Assembly: GCF_030253575.1 (NCBI RefSeq)
Contig: NC_080560.1
Coordinates: 40,905,001-40,969,000, forward strand
Source: Rhododendron vialii
Lineage: Eukaryota; Streptophyta; Magnoliopsida; Ericales; Ericaceae
Length of the DNA stretch: 64,000 nucleotides
Direction: 5' to 3'
Part shown: piece by piece, positions 1-12,529 of the stretch
Layout of the letters: every line of letters begins with the position of its first letter
Numbering within the stretch: position 1 is the first letter of the stretch
Position numbers and translations under genes: made by a program
Notes under the pieces: generated by a model
What the model saw: the letters and a program-made list of their open reading frames with translations, nothing else
Databases searched by the model: none
What the model was told of the DNA's origin: nothing

Positions 1-1934
1 TTGAACAAATGTTGTTAATGTGTGAGGGTGTATGAGTTGGGTCAATGTGAGATGACTTGTAAGTCGTGGGAGTTGACGTAACACAATAGAAGTGAAAGGG
101 TGTAAGTGTTATTTGTGCTATATAAGTCACAAAAAATGGGGCAGGAAATCACTTTCCCTTTTTCTTTTCCGGCGCCTTTCTCTCGGTCTCCTCTCTCTCA
201 CTCCCTCAACCAAATTCTTGCTACTCCACCATCAATCCTTGAAAAACCCACGCACATCTCTTCATCCTCGGCCCTCGGATCGCGTGGGAAGAGCTCGGTG
301 GAGGCATATTTCGGATTTGGAGGCTAGGGTTTGGTTTGAGCTCAAAGCTTGGTCTTGATACTTGAGGTAGGGATCTCCTACCTTTCTTTACATGTTTAGG
401 TGTTAGTTGGATGTACAAGAATCAAGTTTGATTATCTATTTTGAGTCTTGAATAAATCTTGAGCATGCTGAAAATTTCGTGGGTTTTGGTAATCTGTCTT
501 TTGGGAGCCCTTCTGCTAGGAATCAATTTTTGGTATCTTCATAACAGTTAAAGTACGTTTAAATACGAAGATTTCGGTACCAAGATCATGCAAAACCGAT
601 AATCACACAATTAGTTATGAATTTTTGAATGCTGACTGTTTGCTGGATGTACGAATCTGTGCGAGGCTGTCTTCTTTTAAATTTCTGGGCATGATGAACA
701 CTTTGGGTGGCTTTGGGTCTTTTACAGGAGTTGCATATTTAAGTTAAGAAGAGATTGGTGTTGGAATCAAGTAATTTGGTCAAGTATACAAATTTTGGTG
801 AATTTCTAAAGTAGGGTGGGTCGACTAGGGCGAAAATGGTTGCGAATCTGTATTTCTTTTGATTGTTGGGTTAATCTCCTCTTGTTTCTGAACCTGGGAT
901 TTTTACTGAGTGTAGGGCTTGTAGTGGTGCTACTTTTGGCGTTGGTTTCAATATTTTTGGGTTTAAGTTGGAAGAGTTATGATTTTTCAATCAATTTTAC
1001 TTATTTCCGCGTAGAATCTGACAGCACAGGTAGACTTTGGTAAAATGGCCATAACTCCTAGCTCGGGACTTGAAATGACGCACCGTCTGTTTTGTTAGAA
1101 ACTAGACACATAGGGTTTTCCAACGATACATCCCATGCATCATGGGTATGTCCGAGCGATAACAGATTTGCACCCAAAGTTGACCTAAATTCTGCCTTGC
1201 ACCAGTTTTTACTGTTATGTTGAAGCTATAATCGCAAGGCCGTAGTTAGGTTACCCGAACTCTGTTTTTGATGTATGACCTATGGATTCAAAGAAGAAGA
1301 AGTCTACTTTTAATTGTTTAAGTGTCGCCCTGGAATTCATGTTGTTTAATTGGGATATGAGAACTAGTGAGCATAAGGGTTAAAATACTTGTAAACGATT
1401 GGAATAGAAAATGGATTAGATGGATGATACGATCGATGATAAATTCAGTTGTAGAATGTTTGACGCGATGTGTAAATTATTCGATGTCTTTCCATGAGAT
1501 TGAGTCTCTGGGCTTGCAGGATACTTGCAGTGAGTTATACAGGATTTGGTGAATCACTTGGCATGAGTGCATGGTTGTTAAGCATTGATGGGTACTACAA
1601 AGAAGAGGATCGTTATAAGTATTTGCGAATTAGACTCTTAATGGAGATGTCACAAAGGGGGTCTATTAGGTGGTAATATGAGATGTGAAATAAATGGTTG
1701 ATTTACAATGTGAAGGATGTGGGTTTTTGTGCTTTCTTTATTGAAATGATGAAGACAAGATTATTTACGTGTAACTGAATCTAAGTATTGGTGTGAGAGA
1801 TGTGTTTTGCTATGTGTGGGGATTAAAGAAACGGTGGATAAAGAGATTGCTTGTTAGTGAGAATATGTGACACTAATTGAACGATAATGAAAGCCACGGA
1901 TCTACCGTAAGGTGTGATGCCGAACATGGGACGT

Positions 1935-2400
1935 ACGGGGGTCTTAAAAGCCCGGAATTGATTCAAAGGATTTTAGTGGACGCACGGGGGTCCTAAAAGC
2001 CCGGAATTGATTCAAAGGATTTTAGTGGACGCACGGGGGTCCTAAAAGCCCGGAATTGAATCAAAAGATTTTAGTGGACGCACGGGGGTCCTAAAAGCCC
2101 GGAATTGAATCCAAAGGATTTTAGTGGACGCACGGGGGTCCCAAAAGCGCGGAATTGAATGAAAGGATTTTAGTGGACGCACGGGGGTCCTAAAAGCCCG
2201 GAATTGAATCCAAAGGATTTTAGTGGACGCACGGGGGTCCCAAAAGCCCGGAATTGAATGAAAGGATTTTAGAGGATGCACGGGGGTCCTAAAAGCCCGG
2301 AATTGAATCCAAAGGATTTTAGTGGACGCACGGGGGTCCTAAAAGCCCGGAATTGAATCCAAAGGATTTTAGTGGACGCACGGGGGTCCTTAATGCCCGG
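1935..2400. repeat. Ten-copy 49-50 bp minisatellite
   Basis: The motif ACGGGGGTCCTAAAAGCCCG recurs with starts near 1935, 1984, 2033, 2082, 2132, 2181, 2231, 2280, 2330 and 2380, giving a period of 49 or 50 bases. Copies differ by a few substitutions and single-base length changes. The array lies within the gypsy-like LTR remnant, and the short open frames through it are repeat artefacts. Confidence 0.95.
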
Positions 2401-3520
2401 AAATGAAATCGAAATATGTGACAGTGAAAACGGAGAATCTTCATAGTATTTAGCATCATACTAAGATTGAAATGTCAGTTTGAGTTGATAACTTGGATTG
2501 TCCAGTATGTCAATACATGTTTTATATTCCTTCTTTTAGACCTCCAAATCATTGTGGCTTGTTTTCCTGATATGTGGTGGTCAACTTGTTATGTGTGAAT
2601 GCATATTTGGTACCTTGTGGTGCTATGCATTGCGAGAGTTTCATAAAAGACATCTTATTGTGACGAGATTTTTACTAGATGTTAAACTTGAGATTTGAAG
2701 ATTGATTTGGGGTTGACGGGTGAGTTTCCTTGTTGTTGAGGTGCGGTATTGTTTGACTTGTTATTGCTTACCTTATATTCTAACTCAACATGCCTAGCGT
2801 GTATATTTTGGGGTGAGGTTGGCTAGTTGTATGAGAAAAGAAAGTGAAAACATTTCGTTAAAGAGCTAAGATTAATCTTTAGGTCATTGAAATGGAAATG
2901 AAAAAGCAAGGATTGATTTGGATAACGTCGTAACGGTAAGCTGAGATTTTTAAAAGTATTGGTGTGAGCGGGTGAGAGTGTTGGTGTTTGAGAAATGGAG
3001 TTAAACATTTTCCAGCGTGAGTATGACATTTTGAGCTTCACTTTTGACAAAACAAGTATGCTTTTGGAAAATGTTTTACCTTGTGATCTGTCTTCACTTC
3101 TGCATGTAATTTAGGTATGGATATCTCTACGAGCTAGTGTAGCTCACCCTATCCTTTCAGGTACTCGCCATGGCACTTAGCTTGGATTGCATGGAGTGCA
3201 CATTGAGACGTCTCTTGAGAGCTTCATTGGAATCATTAAGGAGGTGTTTTATCATCTAGTTTAATTCATGTTGTGTACTTTACTCACAATTGAAGGTTGT
3301 ATCTTTTGGTTAGAACATATGTAAAGCTAGGTATAAACTCCTCTCTTTGATTATTGTGAAGCCCTTTTAATGGAATACGTTTGGGAGACTTTATGTAAAA
3401 AAAAAAAAAAAAAATTTAGAGAGAAGAAGAAGAAGAGACTTTGATTCTTTGTTTGGATTGGCTTGACATTTAATGGTAAAGATAGTTGTGGAAAAAGACT
3501 TTTGTTTGTAGAAAACATAT

Positions 3521-3590
3521 TATTGTTTTAGTTGAAAATCGAGGGCGTGACAACTTGGTATTGTTTTAGTTGAAAATCGAGGGCGTGACA
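3521..3590. repeat. 38-bp direct duplication of the LTR-like terminus
   Basis: A segment starting TATTGTTTTAGTTGAAAATC and ending in GGGCGTGACA occurs at 3521 and again at 3559, so the putative LTR end is present twice in tandem. This could be a local duplication of the end or a slippage product. Confidence 0.85.
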
Positions 3591-5061
3591 ACAAGTAGAG
3601 AGAGAGAAATTAGGATAATGATTGGAAAGAGATAGAGAGATAAATAAAAATAATAATTGGGAATAAGGGTAATGAGTAGATAAAGAAATTAGAGTAATGA
3701 TTAGAAGCAGAGATAATGAGTAATTTTTTAGTTGATTTTCTTTTCTAAAAAGTCAAACGAACAAAGCTATTATTCGCATTTTTTCTCCTCCGACCTTAAA
3801 TTAAATTATATAAACAACATTTTGTCCTCTCAACTTTTTGATTTGCAATATATTGCATCCAAGATTGAATAAAATTGCACCAAATTTTACCTAAATATTG
3901 GACGAAATAAATTGCATTCAGAAAGTTGAGGGAAAATTTGTTGTATATATAATTTATGGACAAAGTAGATAAAATATGAATAGTTTAAACTTTAAAAGAT
4001 AAAAACAAAATTACCCCATAGCATATACAAACCCAATACCCACGGCATTGTGAGAGGATGGATATTCATTTTTGGTATTTTTCATTATTTTCGGTTTTTC
4101 GTAATTTCCTTGTATATATTTTCGTGGTAATTTTTTTATTTGTCTTGACGAAAGGAATCAGAAAAATATAAATTTTTGGAGCAAAATTAAATTTTTTATA
4201 TCAGATGACACTTTAAATAAAAAAAACATTGGTTGGTATTTTTTCCGTCTTTAGTGTACTTTTTTTATTTTGGTCACAAAATTTTAAACTTTTTAGACTC
4301 CCTTGTCGAGACTAATAATTAATTAAAAAACATAATACGAATCTAACAAAAATTTAAAAAAAAAAGACGAAAAAGGTACCAAACTTAAAAGACAAAAAAG
4401 TTGAGGAATACCTTCCAATACACTTTTACATTTCTATATATACACATTTTACCCTTTTCAATGCACTTGTTAAATTTTACTTAAAAACAACCCGCTCAGC
4501 TTGCTATAGCATTTTCCTTTAACTTAATTCTTTATTTGACTCAAGTAAGGTCACTCCTTGGGTGGGGCATTCCGCTCTTAGTCTCCATTATCGCTCTACG
4601 ATTTTGGTCTCCCAAATTTTGATGGAATGAAAATGTGTTCAAGAAGTAATTTCACGTGCTCACTTAGATTTCTGCTCTCGCTATCGCTCCTGCTCCCGCT
4701 CTTGCTATCGCTCCCGCTTCCGCTCTTGCTCCCGCTCTCACGCTACTTGAGTAAAAACTCTGTGGTGGGTGCATCCCTGTCCGGTGTCCAGGGAGACCGC
4801 AGGTAACGTGGAATTTGGGCCTCTAACAAAAAAATTCGGCCTTTTGGGCCACCTTTCTGTTCTATTTTCTAGCCATCTTTCTGCTCTATTTTCCACCAAT
4901 CATTTGGATTCCCACTCGATAGAACCAGCATTCTCAACGGCCATGAAACACCACCTCAATCTCCACCAACCACCACCTCACTTGATTCATCACTTTCTTT
5001 CTCCTGAAATGTTCCAAAACCAGACTCTCTTTTGTCTAATTCCAATCCTCTTGAACTAAAG
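3591..5061. other. Intergenic, AT-rich; upstream region of DVR
   Basis: Mostly A/T-rich sequence with poly-A and poly-T tracts. A degenerate hexamer-like array (CGCTCT, CGCTCC, TGCTCC variants) runs from about 4668 to 4745. The bases up to 5061 would be promoter and 5' leader of DVR. No clear TATA box was picked out, and no gene was seen. Confidence 0.6.
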
Positions 5062-6321
5062 ATGTCCATTTGTGTACCCTTCAGTGGTTTCACACTCCAC
5101 TCACCAAAGGGTCAAAGCTTCAATAGGCTTTTAGCTTCTCATTTCATCAATCAAGTTCAGGTAAACTCCTCAATCCCATATGGGCTTTCATTATCTTCTC
5201 TTAATTTATCTGAACCCTCTAAAGTAAGAAGAAAATGGCTCAAACCCATTTCAGCTTTAACCTCCCCAACTGTTGAAACCACCAAAACCTCTTTCAGAAG
5301 CAAAAACCCAAAAGATATCAATGTTTTGGTGGTGGGTTCAACTGGGTATATTGGGAAATTTGTGGTTAAAGAGTTAGTTAATAGAGGGTTTAATGTTATA
5401 GCTGTTGCTCGGGAGAGGAGTGGAATTAAGGGTAGATATAAGAGAGAAGACACCTTAGAACAGTTGAATGGGGCAAATGTTTGCTTTTCAGATGTGACCC
5501 ATTTGGATTCTTTTGAAAAGAGTTTGGAGAATTTGGGGGTTTCCATTGATGTTGTTGTTTCATGCCTTGCTAGCCGCAGTGGCGGTGTTAAAGACTCATG
5601 GAAGATTGATTATGAGGCAACAAAAAATAGCCTTGTTGGCGGTAGGAATCATGGGGCTTCACATTTTGTTTTGTTATCTGCAATCTGTGTGCAAAAGCCC
5701 CTTCTTGAATTTCAACGCGCAAAGTTGAAGTTTGAGGCTGAATTGATTAAAGAAGCTGAAGAAAATGATGGGTTTACTTACAGTATTGTGAGGCCAACGG
5801 CGTTTTTCAAAAGTTTGGGAGGACAGATTGAATTGGTGAAAGATGGGAAGCCTTATGTGATGTTTGGTGACGGGAAGTTGTGTGCTTGCAAACCGATCAG
5901 TGAGCCGGATTTGGCCAAGTTCATTGCAGATTGTGTTTTGAGTGAGGATAAGATCAACCAGGTTTTGCCCATTGGTGGACCAGGGAAGGCATTGACACCA
6001 TTGCAGCAAGGGGAGATTCTATTTCGACTTGTGGGTAAAAAACCCAATTTTATAAAAGTGCCGATTGAAATAATGGATTTCGCAATTGGAGTTCTTGATT
6101 TCCTTGTTAAGTTTTTCCCTTCTATGGAGGATGCGGCTGAGTTTGGTAAAATCGGTAGGTACTATGCAGCTGAGAGCATGTTGGTTTTGGATCCTGAGAC
6201 TGGAGAATATTGTGCAGAGAAAACACCGAGTTATGGGAAGGACACATTGGAAGAATTCTTTGAGAGGGTACTCAGAGAAGGAATGGCTGGTCAGGAATTA
6301 GGGGAACAAACAATCTTCTAG
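5062..6321 (+). CDS. DVR: Divinyl chlorophyllide a 8-vinyl-reductase, chloroplast
   Basis: Reduces the 8-vinyl group of divinyl (proto)chlorophyllide to ethyl using NADPH, a late step of chlorophyll synthesis in the plastid. The single open frame encodes 419 aa from the ATG at 5062, close to the roughly 417 aa of Arabidopsis DVR. An in-frame ATG at 5032 would add ten residues, but the protein from 5062 begins [10 protein letters not shown] like known DVR starts. Residues 1 to about 70 are Ser/Thr-rich with basic residues and almost no acidic ones, as in a transit peptide. A dinucleotide-binding GSTGYIG motif sits at residues 92-98, followed by an NmrA/SDR-like domain; later family blocks include [14 protein letters not shown] and [13 protein letters not shown]. 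The gene is intronless and intact, with stop TAG. The family is confidently recognised; function in this species is inferred. Confidence 0.95.
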   Translation: MSICVPFSGFTLHSPKGQSFNRLLASHFINQVQVNSSIPYGLSLSSLNLSEPSKVRRKWLKPISALTSPTVETTKTSFRSKNPKDINVLVVGSTGYIGKFVVKELVNRGFNVIAVARERSGIKGRYKREDTLEQLNGANVCFSDVTHLDSFEKSLENLGVSIDVVVSCLASRSGGVKDSWKIDYEATKNSLVGGRNHGASHFVLLSAICVQKPLLEFQRAKLKFEAELIKEAEENDGFTYSIVRPTAFFKSLGGQIELVKDGKPYVMFGDGKLCACKPISEPDLAKFIADCVLSEDKINQVLPIGGPGKALTPLQQGEILFRLVGKKPNFIKVPIEIMDFAIGVLDFLVKFFPSMEDAAEFGKIGRYYAAESMLVLDPETGEYCAEKTPSYGKDTLEEFFERVLREGMAGQELGEQTIF

Positions 6322-8228
6322 TGTTCATACTGAGGGGCAAACTTTGTAAATTGGAGTACTCCATTGAAGTACCAGTTTTGGTCCACCGGGTAATTTAAGG
6401 TGTGTAGTTCTTTTGTCTTGTAATGGGTCTTTTAGAAGCTGCAAATTGATATGCATTTTTGAGAAAAAAATTTGCATCTTTCAAAGGTTAATTTATGATT
6501 TGAATGCCAACTAACTAGTCAATACGTGATCCCCTTGTGATGAAGTTGTGCTGTGGATTGAGGTATGCCCAGATGGTTTTCAGTCTTGTACTCCTATTAT
6601 CCTATATAACAAATGCAAGGAATGTAGACCTCTGTAAATGGACTTCGTCATATTTTGACGTAAGTTATGATGTCTTGACTGGGTGTTATCCATTAGCATG
6701 AATCATGCCCAAAGGTTTGCTATTTTCACTAGAATAGTAAGTGGAGCTCTTAAACGGTGCTACCCTTTAGGCGAATATGCTCAGAAATCATATGCAGACT
6801 TTGTTGCAGTTCATTACTTATGTGAGTGAATTTTTCTGACCCATTACACGAATCAATATGACCCTGGTATTCCTTTTAGATTGATACTCAACTTGTTCAA
6901 ATTTTCTGCGGTTCCTTGCCTAGAATTTGTGCATCAGGTTCATTGGCTTTCTTGTTGACAAGCTCCGGATGCCATTTTCTTTGGTTCAGGACCCAAGCAT
7001 TTGCGAGTTCAGCCCTTTTCTCCACCTCAAATGGCTTTCACTCTACCCTTGGTAGGTCTCCTTTATGAATCTTGTTCCGCGGCTCAAACCCAGGAGCGGT
7101 CCACCTCTAATACCACACATATCATGGGTAAACAACACACTGAAAGACCTGGGTATATGGCAGAACAACTAAGATTAAGTTCTACAGTCCTTGTGGGGTC
7201 ATAACAGCTACACATCTCATCCTATGGTATCATGTCAAACTTACTTCATTGGTTGCATCTTTTTCAATCAGATGCGATATCCTTGTATCCTTGACCAGGT
7301 TTCAGCCAAAGTCATTCAAATACCATGAGACCTACTTTATCACTTCTATCCCTATTTACAGATTCAGTCATCTGTATTCACACTTTCTTCGTTCGTGGAA
7401 CCTTTGTTCTATGCCAGATGGTCTCATAGCAGAAATAAGCAGTTATATTCACATTCATTCATGTTTCATTTTCGGGACTTCCGTTCTATACCAGATGGTC
7501 TCATAGCCCTCGAATCTCGTCAGTTACCTCAAGTTCTTTGAGAAGATGACTCTTCCTTTCTATCCCAAGGATTTTTCAATTGCTTATGTGCTAGTCTTGA
7601 TAAAATTGCTTGCTTTATTCTCGGAATTCTGGAAGGTAAAGCAGTTCCGATTGTTGTCATCCCGGTACTGCAATTCCGCATCCTCTTCATTTCAATATGT
7701 TCTTCATGATTGAAATACCTACATCTATAAACAGGAAACACTTTAGGTTTAAGTATTGTCACAAGTCGTCGATAATGTCACTTGGATAGGATTACAGTGA
7801 ATCCACAAGACCCTTTTGGGGGGACCAATCTCACCGTTCACCAGTGGGAGCTCAATTAATGTCGGGACAAAGCCTGTATAGACTGGTGCAACCAGGAGTT
7901 GATAACATGCAGTGGGAGCATACCAAAGGCTTCGTGAGGCATCGGTTGCCAGATGACTACCACTGCGTGAACCCCAGGTGGTTACATTCACCAGACTTGT
8001 ACTCAGCAAAAAAACATTAAACCATCTGCAATTGAACCCAAACAAATGCATCCAATATATATACCAGTCCAATTACGTAACAGAGAATTGAAACATCACT
8101 TGAGTACAAATAAAAAATCAACTCCACGCACCGCACAATCAAGCAATAACTATACAGCACTGCACAATCAACCAATAACTATACACACAACTCACAAGCG
8201 AAACAACCTAGGGATCACAAAGTAGGTT
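6322..8228. other. Convergent intergenic region between DVR and the CASPL1D-like gene
   Basis: Holds the 3' ends of two converging genes. Two related blocks, with CAGATGGTCTCATAGC near 7414 and again near 7493, are separated by about 80 bases. A dispersed repeat core lies at about 7776-7990. No other coding region is convincing. Confidence 0.6.
7776..7990 (+). repeat. Dispersed repeat core, SINE-like
   Basis: The pattern CTCACCGT...CACC, then GTCGGGACAAAGC, then CTGTATA appears here and in degenerate form near 13365-13430 and 16310-16400. The 16.3-kb copy contains GGGGTTCAATCC, similar to a tRNA box B. Three scattered copies imply a repeat family. The SINE assignment is a guess, since no tail or target duplication was identified. 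Confidence 0.4.
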
Positions 8229-10323
8229 CTACTGGGGAATCTTTTTGGAGAGAGAGTAAGCAGACAGTATGACAAGCAGCACGAGCACAATGGAGGCGAC
8301 AAGAGAGATTGCAACCGAGGCTCCGATTTGTTGACAGAATTTGTCGTAGACGTTGCAGACCTTGTTCCACCCGACGTGGGAATTCCCTTTTAGTCCAATG
8401 TAAGCCACTCCTCCTGCAGCTCCAGTTGCCGAGGCTACAATGCCCAAAATGAGCTGCACCATGGAACAATGGTTGTTTGAATACGAGGAACCGAAATGAG
8501 AAAGTGACACACACCACATTGTCTATACTGTTAGACGCTTAGAGTAGGCTCCTATAGATTGCGATATCTAAACTGAGAAAAATCTGATAAAAGAAAGTTT
8601 TGTTTCTCAATAATTATCCATGCAAAATGTGTTTCCAGGAGCGTTAGGACCACATCTTTCTTGTTTGGCCTTTTCAAAGCTCCACTGTCGCTATTACATG
8701 GGTCTATTTGTTGCCGTTTTGGCGTTTTGGATCACTCAATTCATGGTTTTCCGAAAGAAGACGTAACCATGTTTTGGAGCATCCGGTTAAATCCGTAGGG
8801 TGTTGGCATCTTCTGGTGACAGTTTTTTTTTTTCTGGTGACAGAGTTATTAGCATCTGCTGCTCCCTCTGCCTCTACTTCCACTTCTACTGCTACTGCTA
8901 CTGCTATTCTCAAAAAGTAAATTCTTATAAGAGCTTACCACGTCAAATATCACAAAATGCGCCAACAGCTTTGCTGGGCGACCTGACTTCAAGAGTGCTA
9001 AAAAGGAGACTGCTGCAGTGATAATGCTGTAAAGGCCGGCGACAGAGAGTGCAACAACAAAGTATCTGCAATAGAGTTGTTCTTCATTTAGTCTTGGGAG
9101 TATCTGTAGCCAAATTGATCACTTTCTCAAGGCTAAGAATGAGAAGGGACAGGATCTTTTCCCTTCTGTTTTAGCTTTATCTCGTAAGTGATCTTTCGAT
9201 GAGCATACTTTTGGATTTTTATGCAAACAAAAACACGCGCAAACGAATGATAAAATTTCATAGAGATTTACATGATACTCGACCCTGGTAACTCCATCAA
9301 CCGTAGAGATTACAAACACGAGACTCAAAACAACAAGAAATCCACAACAAATACTCGACCCCGGTACTTCCACCTCCATGATTTACATGATTCCAAATAC
9401 CCTATTTACAGGCAGTAATCGTAATTCTTTGATGAGAATATTGTAACAAATCGGACTCCTAACGAATTTCAGTTTTCCCATTCTGATAAAACACATCTAA
9501 TGAAGAGTAACTACATTATACGGTTACGCGAAAACTCTGCAGAAAACACACCCAACAAATTCCAACGGTACTGTGAACTAGTAATGGTATGAAAACATTA
9601 ATCAGATAGAGAAGAATTTAGGTAGCTAAGCTGCAGGTGAATATTTGATCACTATTGCTGTATGGCTATGTCTGGTTTCTTCAATCTTGACAATCTTGAG
9701 TGGGAATAAAAAATTTATTAAGGAATCAAATTCCTAGCTAGTAATTTAATACTTGTAGTAGTTCTATTCCAATATTGAGATCAAGGTTCTGAATACTGTA
9801 CGGGTAAAAGGTTTTTTTTTTTTGGGTATGGTACATACCCGTACATTTCGAATTTTGGATACCATTTCGAATTTTGTGTTATGTATATTTATATATAAAT
9901 AGAAAGTCTGTGGACACAACAAATCTGTGCACAGATTGCTATGTGGGGCTTACTATGGGTCCCACACAAGTGATCCAAGCCGTTCATTATGTTTAAAACA
10001 TTTTTTCAAGGGCCCTCCCTAAAATCAACTCGATCCGATACCTATAAGTACTTGATCTAATCATCTAATTTTTTTCTCTAAAAACCTAAATGAAAAGTTA
10101 GATGATTAGATCAAACACTTATAGGTATCGGATTGAGCTAATTTTTTGCAGAGGCCCTTGAAAAAATGTTTTAAACATAATTAACGGATCGGATTATTTA
10201 TATGGGACCCTTAGTGGGCCCCACAATGCAATCTGTGCACAAACTTGCTATGTCAGTAGCAAGGCTCTTATATAAATTCTTATATCTCCATGCTTAAAAT
10301 CTCAAAGAATTGAACGAGCATGA

Positions 10324-10360
<37 letters not shown>

Positions 10361-10603
10361 TAAAAAAATAGTAATGATTATGAAGCCAATATATTACTAA
10401 ATAAACGTATAAATAATTGGACTGAGTTGAATGCAGCTACAGAAAGAAAGGAAAAGGTGGTGCCACGTTGGCCATATTTGCATAGTTATCTGTTTTCTTT
10501 TAATTACCCGTAGGGTCAAAATGGATGTATATCTACCTAATCAGAATCCATTAGTAACAGCTTCAACAAATGAAATTGATATATTCTTTGACATTCAATC
10601 AAT

Positions 10604-10640
<37 letters not shown>

Positions 10641-12450
10641 TCTCTCTCCTCTTATTAGTCTATTATTTTTGTGGGTCTTGGAATAGCTTTTCGTCTCAAT
10701 TATCACCAACTAATTGCAGTCTGTCCCTACCATGGGCATTGCAAGACCACTTCAGCTAAATAATAATCATGGTTTAATATATATTAATTGGTGGCTCACC
10801 CACTTTAATGACATATGTGTACAACTTAAAGCCAATTAAAGCTCTTCCAAAGACATTGTTTTCCAATTAGTGGGGTTTAGCCTACTTGTTTCCTGTTACT
10901 CTTTTCCTTTCGAGAACTCGGTGTCCGGATTAGTTTGTGCACACTTGACTAAATCCGGACCACTGAGTTAATGAATGGGCAAACCATCTTCAAAGTTTTT
11001 AAATGTTTGGCCTTCTTAAAATTCGTTGTGGCGACTTTCTATTTGAGAACATGGCCTTTTAGCTGCTGTCTCGTATCCACGGAGAGCCGATGTTTTTGGA
11101 CTTTTTTACACAGTTGATATGACTCTAATGATCCTGATAAAATTGTGACCTACCGGTCCTACTTTCGCAAAAGAAAATCCGAGCCCATGACCAACAGGCT
11201 TGGCTGGAAGGAGAGGCGGCCTATATGTGATTAAGGCCTCGTTCCAGAACACTTTCTTAAAAATTATTTCGTAAATATTTATTTTATATTTTTAAACTCA
11301 AAAATAATATAAATAAAAAATAATTTTTTAATTTTTTTTGCACCGTATAAAAGATCTCAATGAAATCTATCTATCAAGCAAGATTCATATTAATCGGAAA
11401 ATTATTTGCGTAAGCACATGATTTTTGAACTTGAAATTATCTTCTTAGAAAATAAGTATTTATTTCCCTTTCGGGAACTGGGCCTAATTCTCAAATATGA
11501 ATTAAGTCATTATATCATAAGCATGAGGTAAGGGTTAAATTCTCATGAGCATGAAGTGAGGGTTATTTTTTCATTCTCACTTCTCTTAATAGATGATACA
11601 GTGGCCCCGTTTGTTATCATTTAAGTTAAATTATAGGTTTATAACAGATAATTACTTGATATATATAAATCGAAGACTATGCGTTTCTGTTAGTCAAGAT
11701 AAAACTCCGAACACCATCGTTGTGTGGACTGTGGTGTATTTACGGACTATGTTGGAGTACTTTTTTCTTTAATGTAAAATATATATATATGCAGATAGGC
11801 TGCTGCACATATCTACCATAGAGTAGTACTATTGCTCTCAGCAACATATAGCAATCTAAAGGGAATTCCACCGCACCTATGTCGGGAACAAAGCTAAGGT
11901 TCCACCGTATGATACATACCGACACGAAGGAGTGTGTTTAGCCTCACGAATCGGCTATGGAGATTTAAATCTACTCATTGAACGAGAAGTTGGAGTACTT
12001 ACCAATTGAACTAACTTTACCAGCTGTTCTAAAGCTATACAGAGTCGTTATTATGCACTATGCATGATATGGAGATGAAGTGCAAAAGCCTATGGGCGTA
12101 AAAACTTACATGAAGGCCGGTGAATGAGAGAATTTCGCCGGACGGGGCACCCTCAAGAACGGAGGCAACGGCAGGGTCACCAACTCTGTCTGATTACTGG
12201 TGACCATCACCACCACGCTTGTCACCGCCGCGGCAAACAACACCACCCTCAGAACCACATCGGCCACCACGAGGTAGTCAGGAGGAGGGGCATGCTCCGC
12301 CGCTTTAGTCTCCGGTGGCGGAGCCTCCTTTTCTGGCTCCGCAGCCAAAGCTTCAGGTGGCGGAACCGCCTTTTCCGGCTCAAGTACCGGGGCTTCTGGT
12401 GGCGGTGCCGCCTTTTTCGGCTCCGGTACGGGGTCTTCCCTGGTAGCCAT
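8229..12450 (-). CDS. CASP-like protein, CASPL1D type (possible frame break)
   Basis: Four-pass plasma-membrane protein of the Casparian strip membrane domain-like family (DUF588). Exons on the minus strand are 12450-12110, 9066-8939 and 8453-8229, all with GT/AG ends. Exon 1 gives an unusual N terminus with four EPEKA/PPPEA-like units, then the first membrane segment and [11 protein letters not shown]. Exon 2 gives [20 protein letters not shown]. Exon 3 gives [15 protein letters not shown] and the family block [18 protein letters not shown] before the last membrane segment. Summed exon length is 694 bases, not a multiple of three. Exon 2 starts ATACTTTTGTT where homologues lead one to expect TACTTT followed directly by GTT, so one extra T shifts the frame. 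This is either a recent lesion or an assembly error in a T run. Intron 1 is about 3 kb and carries a foldback MITE. Confidence 0.85.
9903..10262. mobile_element. Foldback MITE in CASPL1D-like intron 1
   Basis: Two arms of about 150 bases are inverted copies. The left contains AATCTGTGCACAGATTG, TGGGTCCCAC and AAACATTTTTTCAAGGGCC; the right contains their reverse complements. The centre holds TAGATGATTAGATCAA-type sequence on both sides. It belongs to the same loose family as elements near 13.9, 22.9, 32.1 and 35.5 kb. The exact ends and target duplication were not resolved. Confidence 0.75.
10329..10648. repeat. (AT)n and (TC)n microsatellites
   Basis: An AT dinucleotide run covers about 10329-10358 and a TC run about 10606-10648, both within intron 1 of the CASPL1D-like gene. 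Short open frames here come from the repeats. Confidence 0.9.
11240..11480. repeat. Dispersed AT-rich repeat, copy 1
   Basis: A block around TTGCACCGTATAAAAGATCT, flanked by long A/T tracts and ending near TTTTTGAAC, recurs in inverted orientation at about 21355-21540. This suggests a low-complexity MITE family. It lies in intron 1 of the CASPL1D-like gene. Confidence 0.5.
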
Positions 12451-12529
12451 GGACACTATATTTTGGCAACAACTTTGTTAAGTGTGATAGTTGAATTATG
12501 TTGTAAAATTAGGTGGGGATTTGGACACC

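Larger units (their letters stand above)
1..3590 (+). mobile_element. Probable Ty3/gypsy LTR remnant (3' part)
   Basis: No protein-coding domain is visible. The stretch ends in GGGCGTGACA, the mirror of the TGTCACGCCC start usual for plant Ty3/gypsy (Tekay/Del-like) LTRs. It also has CT-rich leader-like sequence near 160-220, an internal minisatellite at 1935-2400 and an 18-base A run at 3397-3414. The left end is outside the window, so the full length and any internal coding region are unknown. Family assignment is an inference from the terminal motif and general texture. It is treated as an old, incomplete copy. Confidence 0.45.

Noticed and set aside
1935-2400. Regularly spaced repeats resembling a CRISPR-like array
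   Set aside because: Copies are contiguous with no unique spacers, and the setting is a plant nuclear genome; it is a minisatellite.
4769-5059. 96-codon plus-strand frame just upstream of DVR
   Set aside because: Overlaps the DVR leader, low-complexity His/Ser-rich text, no homology that I can recognise.
5157-6009. Minus-strand frames of 129 and 111 codons
   Set aside because: Shadows of the DVR coding sequence.
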